Assembly: GCF_014203155.1 (NCBI RefSeq)
Contig: NZ_JACHIK010000014.1
Coordinates: forward strand, 54,579 to 118,578
Direction: 5' to 3'
DNA length: 64,000 nt
DNA from: Shinella fusca
Lineage (GTDB): Bacteria > Pseudomonadota > Alphaproteobacteria > Rhizobiales > Rhizobiaceae
Below, piece by piece: positions 26,218 through 37,467 of this stretch. Every line of letters begins with the position of its first letter. Position 1 is the stretch's first letter. The notes under the pieces were generated by a model, which was given only the letters and a program-made list of their open reading frames with translations, searched no databases and was not told the DNA's origin. The position numbers were made by a program, and so were the translations under genes.

Positions 26218-27140
26218 CGGTAGACCCCCTCGCTGACGATGGAATAGATGTCCTCCGGCGTGACGACGAGGTCGACGGCAAGGCGGGCACCGACGGCCAG
26301 CACGAGCAGCGCCAGCAGCGCGCGCAACTGCTCGCCGCGCAGCTTCTGGCCGACGCGCACGCCGTATTGCGCCCCGATGACGCCCGCCACCATCAGGATG
26401 AAGGCGAGCACGATGTCGACGGAATAGTTGGTCGTCGCCTGCACGACGGTCGTATAGGCCGTGACGAAGATGATCTGGAACAGCGAGGTGCCGACCACCA
26501 CGTTGGTCGGGATGCGCAGGAGATAGATCATCGCGGGTACCATGATGAAGCCGCCGCCGACACCCATGATGGAGGTGAGGATGCCGATGCCGAAGCCGAG
26601 GCCCACCACGGGGATGACCGAAAGATAGATCTTCGACTTCTTGAAGCGCATCTTCAGCGGCAGCCGGTGCACCCAGTTGTGCTGGCCGGGCCGGCGCAGC
26701 GAGACGGGCTGGTTGGCGGCCGCGCGCCGCAGCGCCCTGATGCTTTCGAGCAGCATCAGCGTGCCGACGGTGCCGAGAAGCACCACGTAGAGCAGCGAGA
26801 TGACGAGGTCGAGCTGGCCGAGGCTGCGCAGGAGCGAGAAGATCCAGATGCCGACCGTCGCCCCCGCAAGGCCGCCGACCAGCAGCACCGTGCCGAGCTT
26901 GACGTCCAGCGTGCCGCGACGGAAATGCGAGAGCGCGCCGGAGATCGACGAGGCGACGACCTGGTTGGCGCCGGTGGCCACCGCAACGACCGGGGGGATG
27001 TTGTAGAAGATGAGGAGCGGCGTGATGAGGAAGCCGCCGCCGACGCCGAACATGCCGGAAAGGAAACCGACGGCCGCACCCATGCCGAGAATGATGAAGA
27101 TATTCACCGAAAGCTCTGCAATGGGCAGGTAGACAGTCAC
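26214..27140 (-). CDS. TauE/SafE family anion permease
   Basis: 308 residues, about eight membrane helices in two repeats, each with a glycine-rich motif: GFLSGMFGVGGGFLITPLLI and LTSIMGVGGGFIMVPAMIYL. Family members export sulfite, sulfoacetate or related organosulfur anions. It is followed with ATGA overlap by the TIGR02186 gene. An operator-like palindrome lies about 160 bases upstream. Confidence 0.9.
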   Translation of the reverse strand: MTVYLPIAELSVNIFIILGMGAAVGFLSGMFGVGGGFLITPLLIFYNIPPVVAVATGANQVVASSISGALSHFRRGTLDVKLGTVLLVGGLAGATVGIWIFSLLRSLGQLDLVISLLYVVLLGTVGTLMLLESIRALRRAAANQPVSLRRPGQHNWVHRLPLKMRFKKSKIYLSVIPVVGLGFGIGILTSIMGVGGGFIMVPAMIYLLRIPTNVVVGTSLFQIIFVTAYTTVVQATTNYSVDIVLAFILMVAGVIGAQYGVRVGQKLRGEQLRALLALLVLAVGARLAVDLVVTPEDIYSIVSEGVYR

Positions 27141-27495
27141 AACGATACCCCGATCGGCAAAATTTTCCGCCCTGGCGGGCTTATCCGGCAGTCGCTCTCA
27201 CCCGTTTTTCCCCGCCGCCGCGGCTGCTTTCCTCGGCGGGTCGCAGATACACGAAAGCGCCCGGTCGCAAGAAGGGAGCCCCTCCTCCGGCCGGTCGCGC
27301 CTTGCATCATGCAAGGATCGGTCATGTCGGCCCGCCGATCCGGCGTGCCGTTGCCGTCCTCATGGATGATAACGTCTGTCGAACGGATATCATCTTGAGA
27401 CGACTTGTGGTTTTTCTATGGAGCGTCATGCCCGCCGGCGCCGGGCGAGTCAACCGGAGAAGCCGCTTTGCGGGGCTTCTCCGGCGTTCGAGCGG
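27141..27495. other. Intergenic region between tauE-like and podJ-like genes
   Basis: 355 bases without a convincing gene. It holds a perfect palindrome, CCTTGCAT-C-ATGCAAGG (27300-27316), upstream of the TauE/SafE operon, and a GC-rich hairpin at 27454-27484 just after the podJ-like stop. Confidence 0.6.
27454..27484 (-). terminator. Hairpin after podJ-like gene, possible terminator
   Basis: Eleven-base stem CCGGAGAAGCC/GGCTTCTCCGG with a nine-base loop, 12 bases past the stop codon. No U-tract follows on the minus strand, so it may rather stabilise the mRNA end. Confidence 0.4.
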
Positions 27496-30400
27496 TCAGC
27501 CCGGCTGCTTGTTGCGCTTCAGAAGCTCGTTGACGAGCGCATCGTCGATCTCGCCGGTCTCCTTCTGGCCAACGGACTTCTGGAACGCCTTGATGGCGCC
27601 GACCGTCTTCTTGCCCATCTCGCCGTCCAGCGCGCCGGCATCGAAGCCGTTGTTGTTGAGGATGGCCTGGATGTTGCGGATCGCCTTCTTCATGTCGATG
27701 CTGGCGGTCTTGGCGGGCTTGCCGACCCATTCGTCGGGCATGTCCGCCGCATTCGCCTTGTCGTCGAGCGGCGCGGCCTTCCACAGCTCCGCCTTGGCCT
27801 TGGCGCCCGCAAGCTGCTCGGGCTTCATGGCGTTCGCCACCTCGTCGCGCTTTTCCGCCGCGTCCCGGTCGCCGTCGCGGGCGGCGATGGCGAACCACTT
27901 GTAGGATTCCTCGAGGTCCTGCTTCACGCCGTTGCCGCGCGCATAGAGGATGGCGAGGTTGAACTGGCTGTCGCGCACGCCGAGCTCGGAGGCCTTCTGG
28001 AACCATTTCGCCGCGCCGGCAAAGTCCGGCGTCGCTTCGCCGGTGCCGGTCGCCAGCAGGACGGCGAGGTTGTGCATGGCGCTCGCATTGCCCTTTTCGG
28101 CGGCCGTCTCGTAGAGGCGGCGCGCGCGGTCGAGGTCGAGGTCGACGCCCTGGCCCTTCTCGTAGAGGTTGGCGAGGCGGTATTCGGCCGGCGCGAAGCC
28201 GCGGTCGGCCGAAAGCGCGTACCAGCGGGCGGCTTCCTTGAGGTCGGTGGCAACGCCGCGGCCTTCCGTATAGCGCGCGCCGATCTCGAAGAGCGCCAGC
28301 GGATCGCCTTCGCTCGCCGCCTTGGAGAGCGAGGCCGGGGTGATCGCGTCCGGAACGGTGATCGCCGCCACCTGCGCTTCGCTTGCCGGCGCCTTCTCGA
28401 CTGAGGCGTCCCTGGCCGTGTCCGGCGTTGCCAGCGGCTCGAAGCCGGCGGTCGCGTTGTCCGCGGTCAAAGCCGGCGACGTGACGATACCGGCATCCTT
28501 GGCGGAGGCCGTCAGCGCTTCTGCCTTTTCCTGCGTGCCGGAAAGCGCCGGCCCGCCCGCATCTTCGGCGACGAGCGGATCGGCAATCGCCTTTTCCCCG
28601 GCGACCGGGGCGGCGGCGACGTCTGCCGTAACGGCCTTGTCGGCGGCGGTCGCCGTTTCCGCAGGCTTCTCCTCGCTGCCGGCCACGGCGGTCTGCTCGA
28701 CGAGCACGGGCGCATCCTCGCCGGTCAGCAGCGTGCTCACGAGCGGATAGGACATGATCGCCAGAAGCACGGCGCCGACGGCCAGCAGGATCGGGCGGCG
28801 GTGGCGCACGAAGGCGGAGGGAGAGGCTTCGCCCTTGCCCGGCTTTGCCAGCTTTTCGGATTTCTTCGCCGGCGCGATGCGCGAGACGCTGTCGGCTTCC
28901 TCGGCGGCGAGCTTTGCGGCCCTGCGGGCGGCGGCGATGTAGTCCGCCTTGTCGGCGTCGTTGCCGGCGCCGGCGCGGTTGCCGGAAGCCTGCCCGGCGC
29001 GCACGCGCTCCAGGATGCGGCGGACGTCCGGCACGCCGGAGCCGGGCTCCAGAAGCTGGTTGGCCTCTTCCGGCGCCAGTTCGTCGACGGGGTCGATCGA
29101 GGGCGTGGGGTCGATCTGGCGGCGCTCGGCCTGCGGGGCCGTTTCCTTGCGGGCGGGGGCGAAGCGGCGCTTCAGGCCGGCGAGAAGGCCGCTCTTCGGC
29201 TGTGCCTCCTCCTCATCGTAGCCGGCGAGCGCCATGGCCTCGACCGCCGCGTCGTCGACGGCATCGAAGCGCTCGGGCGCGGGGATGTGCTCCACCTCGA
29301 TCTCGGCGAAGCGGCTTTTCTCCTCGGCAGGCGCAGCTTCGATGGGGCGGCGGGGCGCAGCGCCGAAGCCGTCATCCTCGAAAGGGTAGTCGTTGATGCC
29401 GAGACCGGTGGACGGCGCGGCATCCCGGCCGACATCCATGGCCGGCATTTCGGCGCGCGGCATGGCGGGCTCGCGCCGGCCGAAGCTTTCGCGCGGGGCG
29501 TCGAGCTGTTCGAGGCGGCCGGCGATCTGCACCAGCGTGTCGTGCAGCGCATCGAAGGTGCGGGCCGTGCGTTCCTCGCTGGAGCGGGTCATCTCCTCCA
29601 GCGCGCGCAGGTCCCCGGCAAGGCCGGCAATGGCTTCCATGTCCGTATGGGCCGCGGCGGTCGGTCCGGCATGACGGTAGGCCTCCATCACGGCTTCGGC
29701 CGCCTGGCGGGCGGCCTCGACGATGTATTCGTCATTGGTCGCCATGTAGTCCTCGACCGTCGCGAGGCGGTTCTCGAATTCCGAGGGAACGGCGGCAGAG
29801 GCGGAGGGCGTGTTGATCAGCGTGGAGAGATGGGCGATCTGCGCCTCGAGCCCGCGCAGCGCCTCATGGTCGCCGGCCGGGGCCGTGCGCGTCGCGTCCA
29901 GCCGGTCGGCGATCGCCGAAAGGCGGCCCTCGATGTGCGAGAAGCGGTCTTCCTGGAAGGGGCTGCCGACGGGCGCGTCGAGATTGTCGATGCGGCGGGC
30001 GAGTGCGTCGAGCCGTTCGGCAAGCTCGCCGTTGACGCTGCCCTGGTCGAGCGCGTCGATCTTGCGGGAAATGTCGGAGAGGTAGTCGGCAAGCGCGTCG
30101 CCGCCCGCCATGGCGGGCGCGGCGTGATGGCTTTGCTCCAGCATCAGCGAGAGCTGTTCGATGCGCTCCTCGAGCCTCAGCGCGGCGCGCTCGTGCGACA
30201 GGTCCTCGATACGGTCCGCCAGCGCCTCGATGCGTGCGGAAAGGCCCTGGTCCTGCGCAGGCGCCGGGCGGCGGGCGATGAGGTCGAGCTGGCTGGCAAG
30301 GTCGGCGATGCGCGCTTCGAGGCGCTGCATCGTCGAATGGTCGGCCGAGGAGGACTGCTGCATGCGGCCGGCGGCGGCAATGGCGCGGCTGATCTCGTCG

Positions 30401-31323
30401 AGGCGGGCGTCCAGCCCCTCGAACTGCGAGGCGACGGCCGAGGCGAGGCGCCCGCCGTCCGGCTCGCCATGGCGGCCGAGCATGTCGACCGACTGCGCGA
30501 CGGCCTCGATCTTGTTCTCCAGCGCGCGGATCGCGGGTGTCGCGCTCATCGTGCCGATCTGGTTCTTCAGCTCGTCGAGCCGGTAGGCGAGCGCCACCAG
30601 CTCGTCGTCGCGCGTCTGGTCGAAGGCGGAAAGCTTCTGCTCGACGCCGTTCCAGCGGTCCTCCATGCGGCGCACGGAATCCTCGCGGGCAAGGCCGTCC
30701 AGCACGGAGCGCAACTCGTCGAACTCGACGCGCAGGCCTTCGGTCTGGCCGGACTGGCGGCCGAGCTGGCTGATGCCGGCGGAAAGCCGGTGCAGCTCCT
30801 CGCGCAGGTCATCGTTGCTGCCGCGGCCCTCCGCCGTCTGGCGGATGCCGCGGATCTCGGCGCGCAGCGTCTGCATCTCGCGCTCCAGCCCGTCGGCGAT
30901 ATCCTTCTTGAGGTCCTGGCGCAGCGATACGAGCGCCCTTGCGATGTCCTCGACATTCCCCTCAGTGCGGACCGGCGCGCTGCCATAGGCGGCCTGCGCC
31001 TGCTGGGCGGCGGCGTGGTGGTCGAAGGAAGAAGGCCGGCGCTCGCGTTCCAGGCGCTGGGCGACGCGCTCGCGGCTGCCGTCGATGGCGCGCTGGCGCT
31101 GCATGATCTCGGAGACCGGGTCGTCGCGCAGCGGAACGGCGCGGGCGGGCTCGTGGCGGATTGGCTCGGCGCGCGGCGCAAAGCGCTCCTCGCTGCGTCC
31201 GCGCATGTCCCGCCCGTTCGCCATCAGCCCCTCGATGCGGGCTTCCAGCCCCTCGATGGTGCGATTGAGCGCGTCGAGCGAAGAGCGTTCGCCGTGACGT
31301 TGCGGGTTTCGCGATCCGTTCAT
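27496..31323 (-). CDS. podJ: PodJ-like polar localization factor with Sel1 repeats and peptidoglycan-binding domain
   Basis: 1275 residues from the start MNGSRNPQRHGERSS at 31323 (GAGGCGAAG upstream); the longer frame to 31506 lacks a site. The first ~840 residues are cytoplasmic, charged and rich in coiled coil (repeated IEALADRIEDL, LDALARRIDNL type units). One membrane helix (ILLAVGAVLLAIMSYPLV, near 845-862) follows, then an Ala-rich linker, Sel1/TPR-like repeats near 1000-1190 (LFEIGARYTEGRGVATDLKE and related), and a C-terminal peptidoglycan-binding domain near 1205-1270. This is the architecture of PodJ, which marks a cell pole in Caulobacter and rhizobia. Confidence 0.88.
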   Translation of the reverse strand: MNGSRNPQRHGERSSLDALNRTIEGLEARIEGLMANGRDMRGRSEERFAPRAEPIRHEPARAVPLRDDPVSEIMQRQRAIDGSRERVAQRLERERRPSSFDHHAAAQQAQAAYGSAPVRTEGNVEDIARALVSLRQDLKKDIADGLEREMQTLRAEIRGIRQTAEGRGSNDDLREELHRLSAGISQLGRQSGQTEGLRVEFDELRSVLDGLAREDSVRRMEDRWNGVEQKLSAFDQTRDDELVALAYRLDELKNQIGTMSATPAIRALENKIEAVAQSVDMLGRHGEPDGGRLASAVASQFEGLDARLDEISRAIAAAGRMQQSSSADHSTMQRLEARIADLASQLDLIARRPAPAQDQGLSARIEALADRIEDLSHERAALRLEERIEQLSLMLEQSHHAAPAMAGGDALADYLSDISRKIDALDQGSVNGELAERLDALARRIDNLDAPVGSPFQEDRFSHIEGRLSAIADRLDATRTAPAGDHEALRGLEAQIAHLSTLINTPSASAAVPSEFENRLATVEDYMATNDEYIVEAARQAAEAVMEAYRHAGPTAAAHTDMEAIAGLAGDLRALEEMTRSSEERTARTFDALHDTLVQIAGRLEQLDAPRESFGRREPAMPRAEMPAMDVGRDAAPSTGLGINDYPFEDDGFGAAPRRPIEAAPAEEKSRFAEIEVEHIPAPERFDAVDDAAVEAMALAGYDEEEAQPKSGLLAGLKRRFAPARKETAPQAERRQIDPTPSIDPVDELAPEEANQLLEPGSGVPDVRRILERVRAGQASGNRAGAGNDADKADYIAAARRAAKLAAEEADSVSRIAPAKKSEKLAKPGKGEASPSAFVRHRRPILLAVGAVLLAIMSYPLVSTLLTGEDAPVLVEQTAVAGSEEKPAETATAADKAVTADVAAAPVAGEKAIADPLVAEDAGGPALSGTQEKAEALTASAKDAGIVTSPALTADNATAGFEPLATPDTARDASVEKAPASEAQVAAITVPDAITPASLSKAASEGDPLALFEIGARYTEGRGVATDLKEAARWYALSADRGFAPAEYRLANLYEKGQGVDLDLDRARRLYETAAEKGNASAMHNLAVLLATGTGEATPDFAGAAKWFQKASELGVRDSQFNLAILYARGNGVKQDLEESYKWFAIAARDGDRDAAEKRDEVANAMKPEQLAGAKAKAELWKAAPLDDKANAADMPDEWVGKPAKTASIDMKKAIRNIQAILNNNGFDAGALDGEMGKKTVGAIKAFQKSVGQKETGEIDDALVNELLKRNKQPG

Positions 31324-31771
31324 CTTCGCCTCGCTTTGGCGGCCATCGGCCTGCCGGGAGATACTTTTGCGGGCGCCGCCCGGCGGCTGCGCCCTTCGTC
31401 CATGGGTGGCGGGGAGAAAGTATCGTCCCTGTTCCGGCCGGCGCATCCGCCCCGGCGGCACTAAGGGCGCCGACATGATTCCCGATCCCACGCTCTCAGG
31501 CGTCACAATTCACGAAACATGGTAAACAGCGCGTTAACCGCCTCGGAAATTTTTTAACGATTTGCTCATAGACTGGAACCCGGACGGACAAGCGGCCCGC
31601 CATTGCGCAGCGACCGGCGCCAGCGCCCGCTCAAGGACCGCACGCCTCCGCCCCCTCCCGACGAATTTTTTGCCGCATGCACGTTTTGACGTTTACGCAA
31701 ACGTCAAAGTTTTATAGTATCCATCCCCAAGGAGCGGACTTTGTCCGCGGCATAGGTGAGGAACGCGAGAC
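31324..31771. other. Divergent intergenic region, podJ-like/acyl-CoA dehydrogenase
   Basis: 448 bases holding the promoters of both divergent genes. It contains one GANTC site (31477-31481), a degenerate CtrA-like motif (TTAA-N7-TTTA on the minus strand, 31523-31537), and the long operator candidate of the beta-oxidation operon (31686-31707). No gene seen. Confidence 0.55.
31686..31718 (+). promoter_or_regulatory. Operator/promoter candidate of the beta-oxidation operon
   Basis: Perfect nine-base arms TTGACGTTT and AAACGTCAA separated by ACGC (31686-31707), followed by a -10-like TATAGT (31713-31718). The arm can double as a -35 (TTGACG) with unusually long spacing, as in MerR-controlled promoters. 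Palindromes with a TTTACGNAAACGT-type core are described for regulators of fatty-acid and branched-chain amino-acid degradation; which regulator binds here is unknown. Confidence 0.6.
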
Positions 31772-33568
31772 ATGCCGATCTACAAGGCCCCCGTGAATGA
31801 CACGCTTTTCATCCTGAACGACGTTCTGGCGCTGGAGCGCTACAACAACCTGCCGGGCTTTGCCGACGCGACGGGGGACATGGTGGAGGCGATTGCCGGC
31901 GAGGCGGCCAAGCTCGCCGAGGAGGTGCTGTTCCCGGTCAACCTTTCCGGCGACCAGGAAGGCTGCGTGCGCCACGACGACGCCACGGTGACGACACCGA
32001 AAGGCTTCAAGGAGGCTTACGATCTCTACCGGCAGGGCGGCTGGATCGGCCTTGCCGTGCCGGAGGAATTCGGCGGCCAGGGCCTTCCCTATGTGCTGCA
32101 CACCGCCGTCGGCGAATACATGTCGTCTGCCAACATGGCGCTCACCATGTATCCGGGCCTGACGCAGGGCGCGATCGCCGCGATCCTCGTGCATGGCTCG
32201 GACGAGCAGAAGGCCGCCTACCTGCCGAAGATGGTGGAAGGCACCTGGACAGGCACCATGAACCTGACGGAGCCCCATTGCGGCACCGACCTCGGGCTCC
32301 TGCGCACCAAGGCCGTGCCGCAGGCCGACGGCTCCTACAAGATCTCCGGCCAGAAGATCTTCATCTCCGCCGGCGAGCACGACATGTCGGAGAACATCGT
32401 GCATCTGGTGCTTGCCCGCATCGAGGGCGCGCCGGAAGGCACCAAGGGCATCTCGCTCTTCATCGTGCCGAAGTTCCTCCTCAAGGACGACGGCACGCCG
32501 GGGACGCGCAATTCCGTTTCCTGCGGCGCCATCGAGCACAAGATGGGCATCCACGGCAACGCCACCTGCGTCATGAACTACGACGAGGCGAAGGGCTTCC
32601 TCATCGGCCCGGAGAACAAGGGCCTCAACGCCATGTTCGTGATGATGAACGAGGCCCGCCTCGGCGTCGGCCTGCAGGGCCTCTCCATCGCCGAAATCGC
32701 CTACCAGAACGCCGCCAATTACGCCCGCGAGCGCCTTCAGGGCCGCTCGCTCTCCGGCGTCAAGAACCCGAACGGCAAGGCCGACCCGCTGATCGTCCAT
32801 CCCGACATCCGCCGCGCGCTGATGACCATCAAGGCCTGGACGGAGGGCGGCCGGGCCTTCACGCTCTGGACGGCGCTCCAGTCCGACATCGCCCACCGCG
32901 CCAGCGACGAGAAGGAGCGCCAGGCGGCCGACGACATTCTCGGCCTGATGACCCCGATCCTCAAGGGCGTGCTCACCGACAAGGGCTTCGACCATGCCGT
33001 CATGGCCCAGCAGGTCTTCGGCGGCCACGGCTATATCGAAGAGCACGGCATGAGCCAGTATGTTCGCGACGCGCGCATCGCGATGATCTACGAGGGCGCC
33101 AACGGCATCCAGGCGCTCGACCTCGTCGGCCGCAAGCTCGGCATGAACGGCGGGCGCGCCGTCATGGCCCTCTTCAAGGAGATCGGCGATTTCTGCGAGG
33201 AGAACCGGGGCGACGAGAAGCTCTCCTTCTTCACCAAGAACCTCAAGAAGGGCCTCAACGACCTTCAGGCCGGAACCATGTGGTTCATGCAGAACGCCAT
33301 GGCCAAGCCCGACAATGCCGGCGCCGGCTCGACCGACTACATGCACCTCTTCGGCCTCGTCGTCGTCGGCTACATGTGGGCGAGGATCGCGAAAGCCGCC
33401 GAGGAAGGCCTTGCGGCCGGCGCGGGCGAGCGCGAGGATTTCCTGAAGAACAAGCTGGTGACGGCAAAATTCTTCATGGAGCGCCTGATGCCGGAAACCG
33501 CGCTGCGCAAGACCCGCATCGAAGCGGGCGCCGACACGACGATGGAATTGGCCGCCGAAGCGTTCTGA
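31772..33568 (+). CDS. Acyl-CoA dehydrogenase (long form with C-terminal domain)
   Basis: 598 residues, matching the long acyl-CoA dehydrogenases of FadE5/DmdC type. FAD and substrate motifs: [53 protein letters not shown], and the catalytic Glu in [18 protein letters not shown]. The extra C-terminal helical domain follows from about residue 470. It makes the trans-2-enoyl-CoA in beta-oxidation and heads an operon with thiolase and FadB-type genes. Confidence 0.93.
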   Translation: MPIYKAPVNDTLFILNDVLALERYNNLPGFADATGDMVEAIAGEAAKLAEEVLFPVNLSGDQEGCVRHDDATVTTPKGFKEAYDLYRQGGWIGLAVPEEFGGQGLPYVLHTAVGEYMSSANMALTMYPGLTQGAIAAILVHGSDEQKAAYLPKMVEGTWTGTMNLTEPHCGTDLGLLRTKAVPQADGSYKISGQKIFISAGEHDMSENIVHLVLARIEGAPEGTKGISLFIVPKFLLKDDGTPGTRNSVSCGAIEHKMGIHGNATCVMNYDEAKGFLIGPENKGLNAMFVMMNEARLGVGLQGLSIAEIAYQNAANYARERLQGRSLSGVKNPNGKADPLIVHPDIRRALMTIKAWTEGGRAFTLWTALQSDIAHRASDEKERQAADDILGLMTPILKGVLTDKGFDHAVMAQQVFGGHGYIEEHGMSQYVRDARIAMIYEGANGIQALDLVGRKLGMNGGRAVMALFKEIGDFCEENRGDEKLSFFTKNLKKGLNDLQAGTMWFMQNAMAKPDNAGAGSTDYMHLFGLVVVGYMWARIAKAAEEGLAAGAGEREDFLKNKLVTAKFFMERLMPETALRKTRIEAGADTTMELAAEAF

Positions 33569-33574
33569 CGCTTT

Positions 33575-33687
33575 GCCCCTCACCCCAGCCCTCTCCCCGC
33601 AAGCGGGGCGAGGGAGTACAGTCGCAAGTCACGCAGTCCCTTCGCCCCGCCTGCGGGGAGAAGGTGCCGGCAGGCGGATGAGGGGCA
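33575..33687. repeat. Intergenic palindromic repeat, third family
   Basis: Left half GCCCCTCACCCCAGCCCTCT with CCCCGCAAGCGGGG, right half CGCCCCGCCTGCGGGGAGAAGG with a terminal GGCGGATGAGGGGC, so the ends are complementary. It differs from the RIME-like and ATCCTCGGG families in this window. It lies between two genes of the beta-oxidation operon. Confidence 0.72.
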
Positions 33688-33744
33688 TCCGTCGCAGGCA
33701 ATTGCAGGAATTCTAGGCGCCACCGCGCCGCCAGGGAGAAGAGA

Positions 33745-34953
<1,209 letters not shown>

Positions 34954-34980
34954 GAAAGGCAAGCCACGCCCTCTCTGGCC

Positions 34981-35051
34981 GTCATCCTCGGGCTTGACCC
35001 GAGGATCCATCGCCCGGAGCTGGATGGTCGGGTCAAGCCCGACCATGACGG
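34981..35051. repeat. Paired rhizobial palindromes, locus 2
   Basis: ATCCTCGGG-CTTGA-CCCGAGGAT near 34984-35006, then a related but diverged hairpin built on ATGGTCGGG-TCAAG-CCCGACCAT. Both lie between the thiolase and FadB-type genes of one operon. Confidence 0.75.
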
Positions 35052-35104
35052 AGGAGAGGATAGCGTGTGAAGCCAGATAGATTTCAGGGAAGAGGAATCC
35101 CATC

Positions 35105-37312
35105 ATGAGCTACAAGAACTTTTCCATCGAGACCGACGCAGACGGCATTGCGCTCGTCACCTGGGACATGCCGGACAAGTCGATGAACGTCTTCACCGTG
35201 GAGGTGATGGACGAGCTGGACAGGATCATCGACCAGGTCGTCGCCGACAGCGCCGTCAAGGGCGTCGTCATCACCTCCGGCAAGTCCTCCTTCTCCGGCG
35301 GCGCGGACCTTTCCATGATCAAGGGGAGCTTCGATCTCCTGAAGGAAGCCGAAGCCGCCGATCCGGCGACCGCCGTACATAAACTGTTCGACGCCACCGG
35401 CCGCATGACCTGGCTCTTCCGCAAGCTGGAAACCTGCGGCAAGCCCTGGGTCTCAGCCATCAACGGCACCTGCATGGGCGGCGCGTTCGAAATGTCGCTC
35501 GCCTGCCACGGCCGTGTCGCCTCCAACGCCAAGTCGGTCAAGATCGCGCTTCCCGAGGTCAAGGTCGGCATCTTCCCCGGGGCCGGCGGCACCCAGCGCG
35601 TGCCGCGCCTCGCCAATGCGCAGGACGCCCTCCAGATGATGACCACCGGCTCCTCGCTGACGGGCGCGCGCGCCAAGGCGATGAACCTCGTCCATCAGGT
35701 GGTCGAGCCCGACCAGCTCATCCCGGCGGCGAAGCAGATGATCAAGGACGGTCTCAAGCCCGTCCAGCCGTGGGACGAAAAGGGCTTCAAGGCTCCCGGC
35801 GGCGGCATCTGGACGCCCGCTTCCGCCCAGCTCTGGCCGGCAGCACCCGCAATCCTGCGCCGCGAGACCGCCGGCAACTATCCGGGTGCCCTCGCCATCC
35901 TCAAATGCGTCTATGAGGGCCTTCAGGTGCCCTTCGAGACGGGGCTGAGGATCGAGCAGCGCTACTTCACCCATATCCTCCAGACGACCGAAGCCTTCTC
36001 GATGATCCGGTCGCTGTTCATCTCCATGCAGGAACTCGGCAAGGGCGCGCGCCGCCCGGCCGGCGTTCCGAAATCGGAGTTCAAGAAGGTCGCCGTCGTC
36101 GGCGCCGGCTTCATGGGCGCCTCCATCGCCTATGTCACCGCCGCCGCCGGCATCCCGGTCGTGCTGATCGACCGCGACCAGGAAGCTGCCGACAAGGGCA
36201 AGGCCCATTCCGAGGGCCTCGTCACCGGCGCCATCGGCAAGGGCCGCATGTCGAAGGAGGACGGCGAGACGCTGCTGTCCCTCATCACCCCGACGCCGGA
36301 CTATGCGAGCCTTGCCGATGCCGACCTCGTCATCGAGGCCGTCTTCGAGGATCGCACCGTCAAGAAGGAGGTCACGGAGAAGATCGAGGCCGTGCTGCGC
36401 GAGGATGCCATCCTCGCCTCCAACACCTCGACCCTGCCGATCACCGGCCTTGCGAAGAACTCCAAGCGCCCGAACCAGTTCATCGGCATCCACTTCTTCT
36501 CGCCGGTCGACAAGATGATGCTGGTGGAAGTGATCCTCGGCAAGGAGACGGGCGACAAGGCGCTCGCCACCGCACTCGACTATGTCGCGGCCATCAAGAA
36601 GACGCCGATCGTCGTCAACGACACGCGCGGCTTCTACGTCAACCGCTGCGTCTTCCGCTACATGGCCGAGGCCTACGACATGCTGATCGAGGGCGTGCCG
36701 GCGGCGATGATCGAGAATGCCGCCAAGATGGCCGGCATGCCGGTCGGCCCGCTCGCGCTCAACGACGAGGTCGCCGTCGACCTTTCCTACAAGATCTTCA
36801 AGGCCTCCATCGCCGATCTCGGGCCCCAGTCCGTCGACCCGCGCCACATGGAGCTGGTGACGAAGCTGGTGGAAGGCGAAGGCCGCCTCGGCCGCAAGGC
36901 TGGAAAAGGCTTCTACGACTACCCGCCGAAGCCCGCCAGGAAGAAGCTGTGGCCGGGCCTCAAGGACCTCTATCCGCAGATCAAGCCGGAGGATGTCGAC
37001 GTCAAGGTGCTGAAGGAACGCCTCCTCGCCACCATCGCGCTGGAAGCGGCCCGCACCATGGAAGAGGGCATCGTCACCGATCCGCGCGAGGCCGATGTCG
37101 GCTCCATCCTCGGCTTCGGCTTCGCGCCCTATACCGGCGGCACGCTGTCCTACATCGACGGCATGGGCGTGAAGACCTTCGTGGCGCTGTGCGAGAAGCT
37201 CGCCACGAAATACGGCGACCACTTCCAGCCGACCCCGCTCCTGAAGGACATGGCCGCCAAGGGCGAGACCTTCTACACCCGCTTCGCCCCGGAGACGAAG
37301 AAGGCGGCCTGA
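35105..37312 (+). CDS. fadB: Bifunctional enoyl-CoA hydratase/3-hydroxyacyl-CoA dehydrogenase (FadB/FadJ type)
   Basis: 735 residues. N-terminal crotonase domain: FSGGADLSMIKG (oxyanion hole), INGTCMGGAFEMSLACHG, and PEVKVGIFPGAGGTQRVPRL with the two catalytic Glu. The NAD-binding dehydrogenase domain starts near residue 328 (VAVVGAGFMGASIAYVTAAA), with IGIHFFSPVDKMMLVEVI containing the catalytic His, and two C-terminal 3HCDH domains. It hydrates enoyl-CoA and oxidises the hydroxyacyl-CoA, partnering the upstream thiolase. A hairpin terminator follows. Confidence 0.94.
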   Translation: MSYKNFSIETDADGIALVTWDMPDKSMNVFTVEVMDELDRIIDQVVADSAVKGVVITSGKSSFSGGADLSMIKGSFDLLKEAEAADPATAVHKLFDATGRMTWLFRKLETCGKPWVSAINGTCMGGAFEMSLACHGRVASNAKSVKIALPEVKVGIFPGAGGTQRVPRLANAQDALQMMTTGSSLTGARAKAMNLVHQVVEPDQLIPAAKQMIKDGLKPVQPWDEKGFKAPGGGIWTPASAQLWPAAPAILRRETAGNYPGALAILKCVYEGLQVPFETGLRIEQRYFTHILQTTEAFSMIRSLFISMQELGKGARRPAGVPKSEFKKVAVVGAGFMGASIAYVTAAAGIPVVLIDRDQEAADKGKAHSEGLVTGAIGKGRMSKEDGETLLSLITPTPDYASLADADLVIEAVFEDRTVKKEVTEKIEAVLREDAILASNTSTLPITGLAKNSKRPNQFIGIHFFSPVDKMMLVEVILGKETGDKALATALDYVAAIKKTPIVVNDTRGFYVNRCVFRYMAEAYDMLIEGVPAAMIENAAKMAGMPVGPLALNDEVAVDLSYKIFKASIADLGPQSVDPRHMELVTKLVEGEGRLGRKAGKGFYDYPPKPARKKLWPGLKDLYPQIKPEDVDVKVLKERLLATIALEAARTMEEGIVTDPREADVGSILGFGFAPYTGGTLSYIDGMGVKTFVALCEKLATKYGDHFQPTPLLKDMAAKGETFYTRFAPETKKAA

Positions 37313-37338
37313 CCCGCCTTCGCCGGACGATCCCTTCA

Positions 37339-37369
37339 TGCCCCTTCGGCCCTGCCGAGGGGGCATTTT
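37339..37369 (+). terminator. Terminator of the beta-oxidation operon
   Basis: Stem TGCCCC..TCGG/CCGA..GGGGCA with loop CCCTG, followed by TTTT, 27 bases after the fadB-type stop. Confidence 0.78.
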
Positions 37370-37467
37370 CGTGCCTGTTCCCTGGGAGACAGCGCCGGAT
37401 GGGGCGATGTGGGACATTCCAATCACCGGATGAGAGAGGCTCATCCCGAAGAGATCAGGAGAGACCC

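Noticed and set aside
28801..31464. 887-codon open frame antisense to podJ
   Set aside because: Mirror of the podJ coding frame; no recognisable domain or ribosome site.
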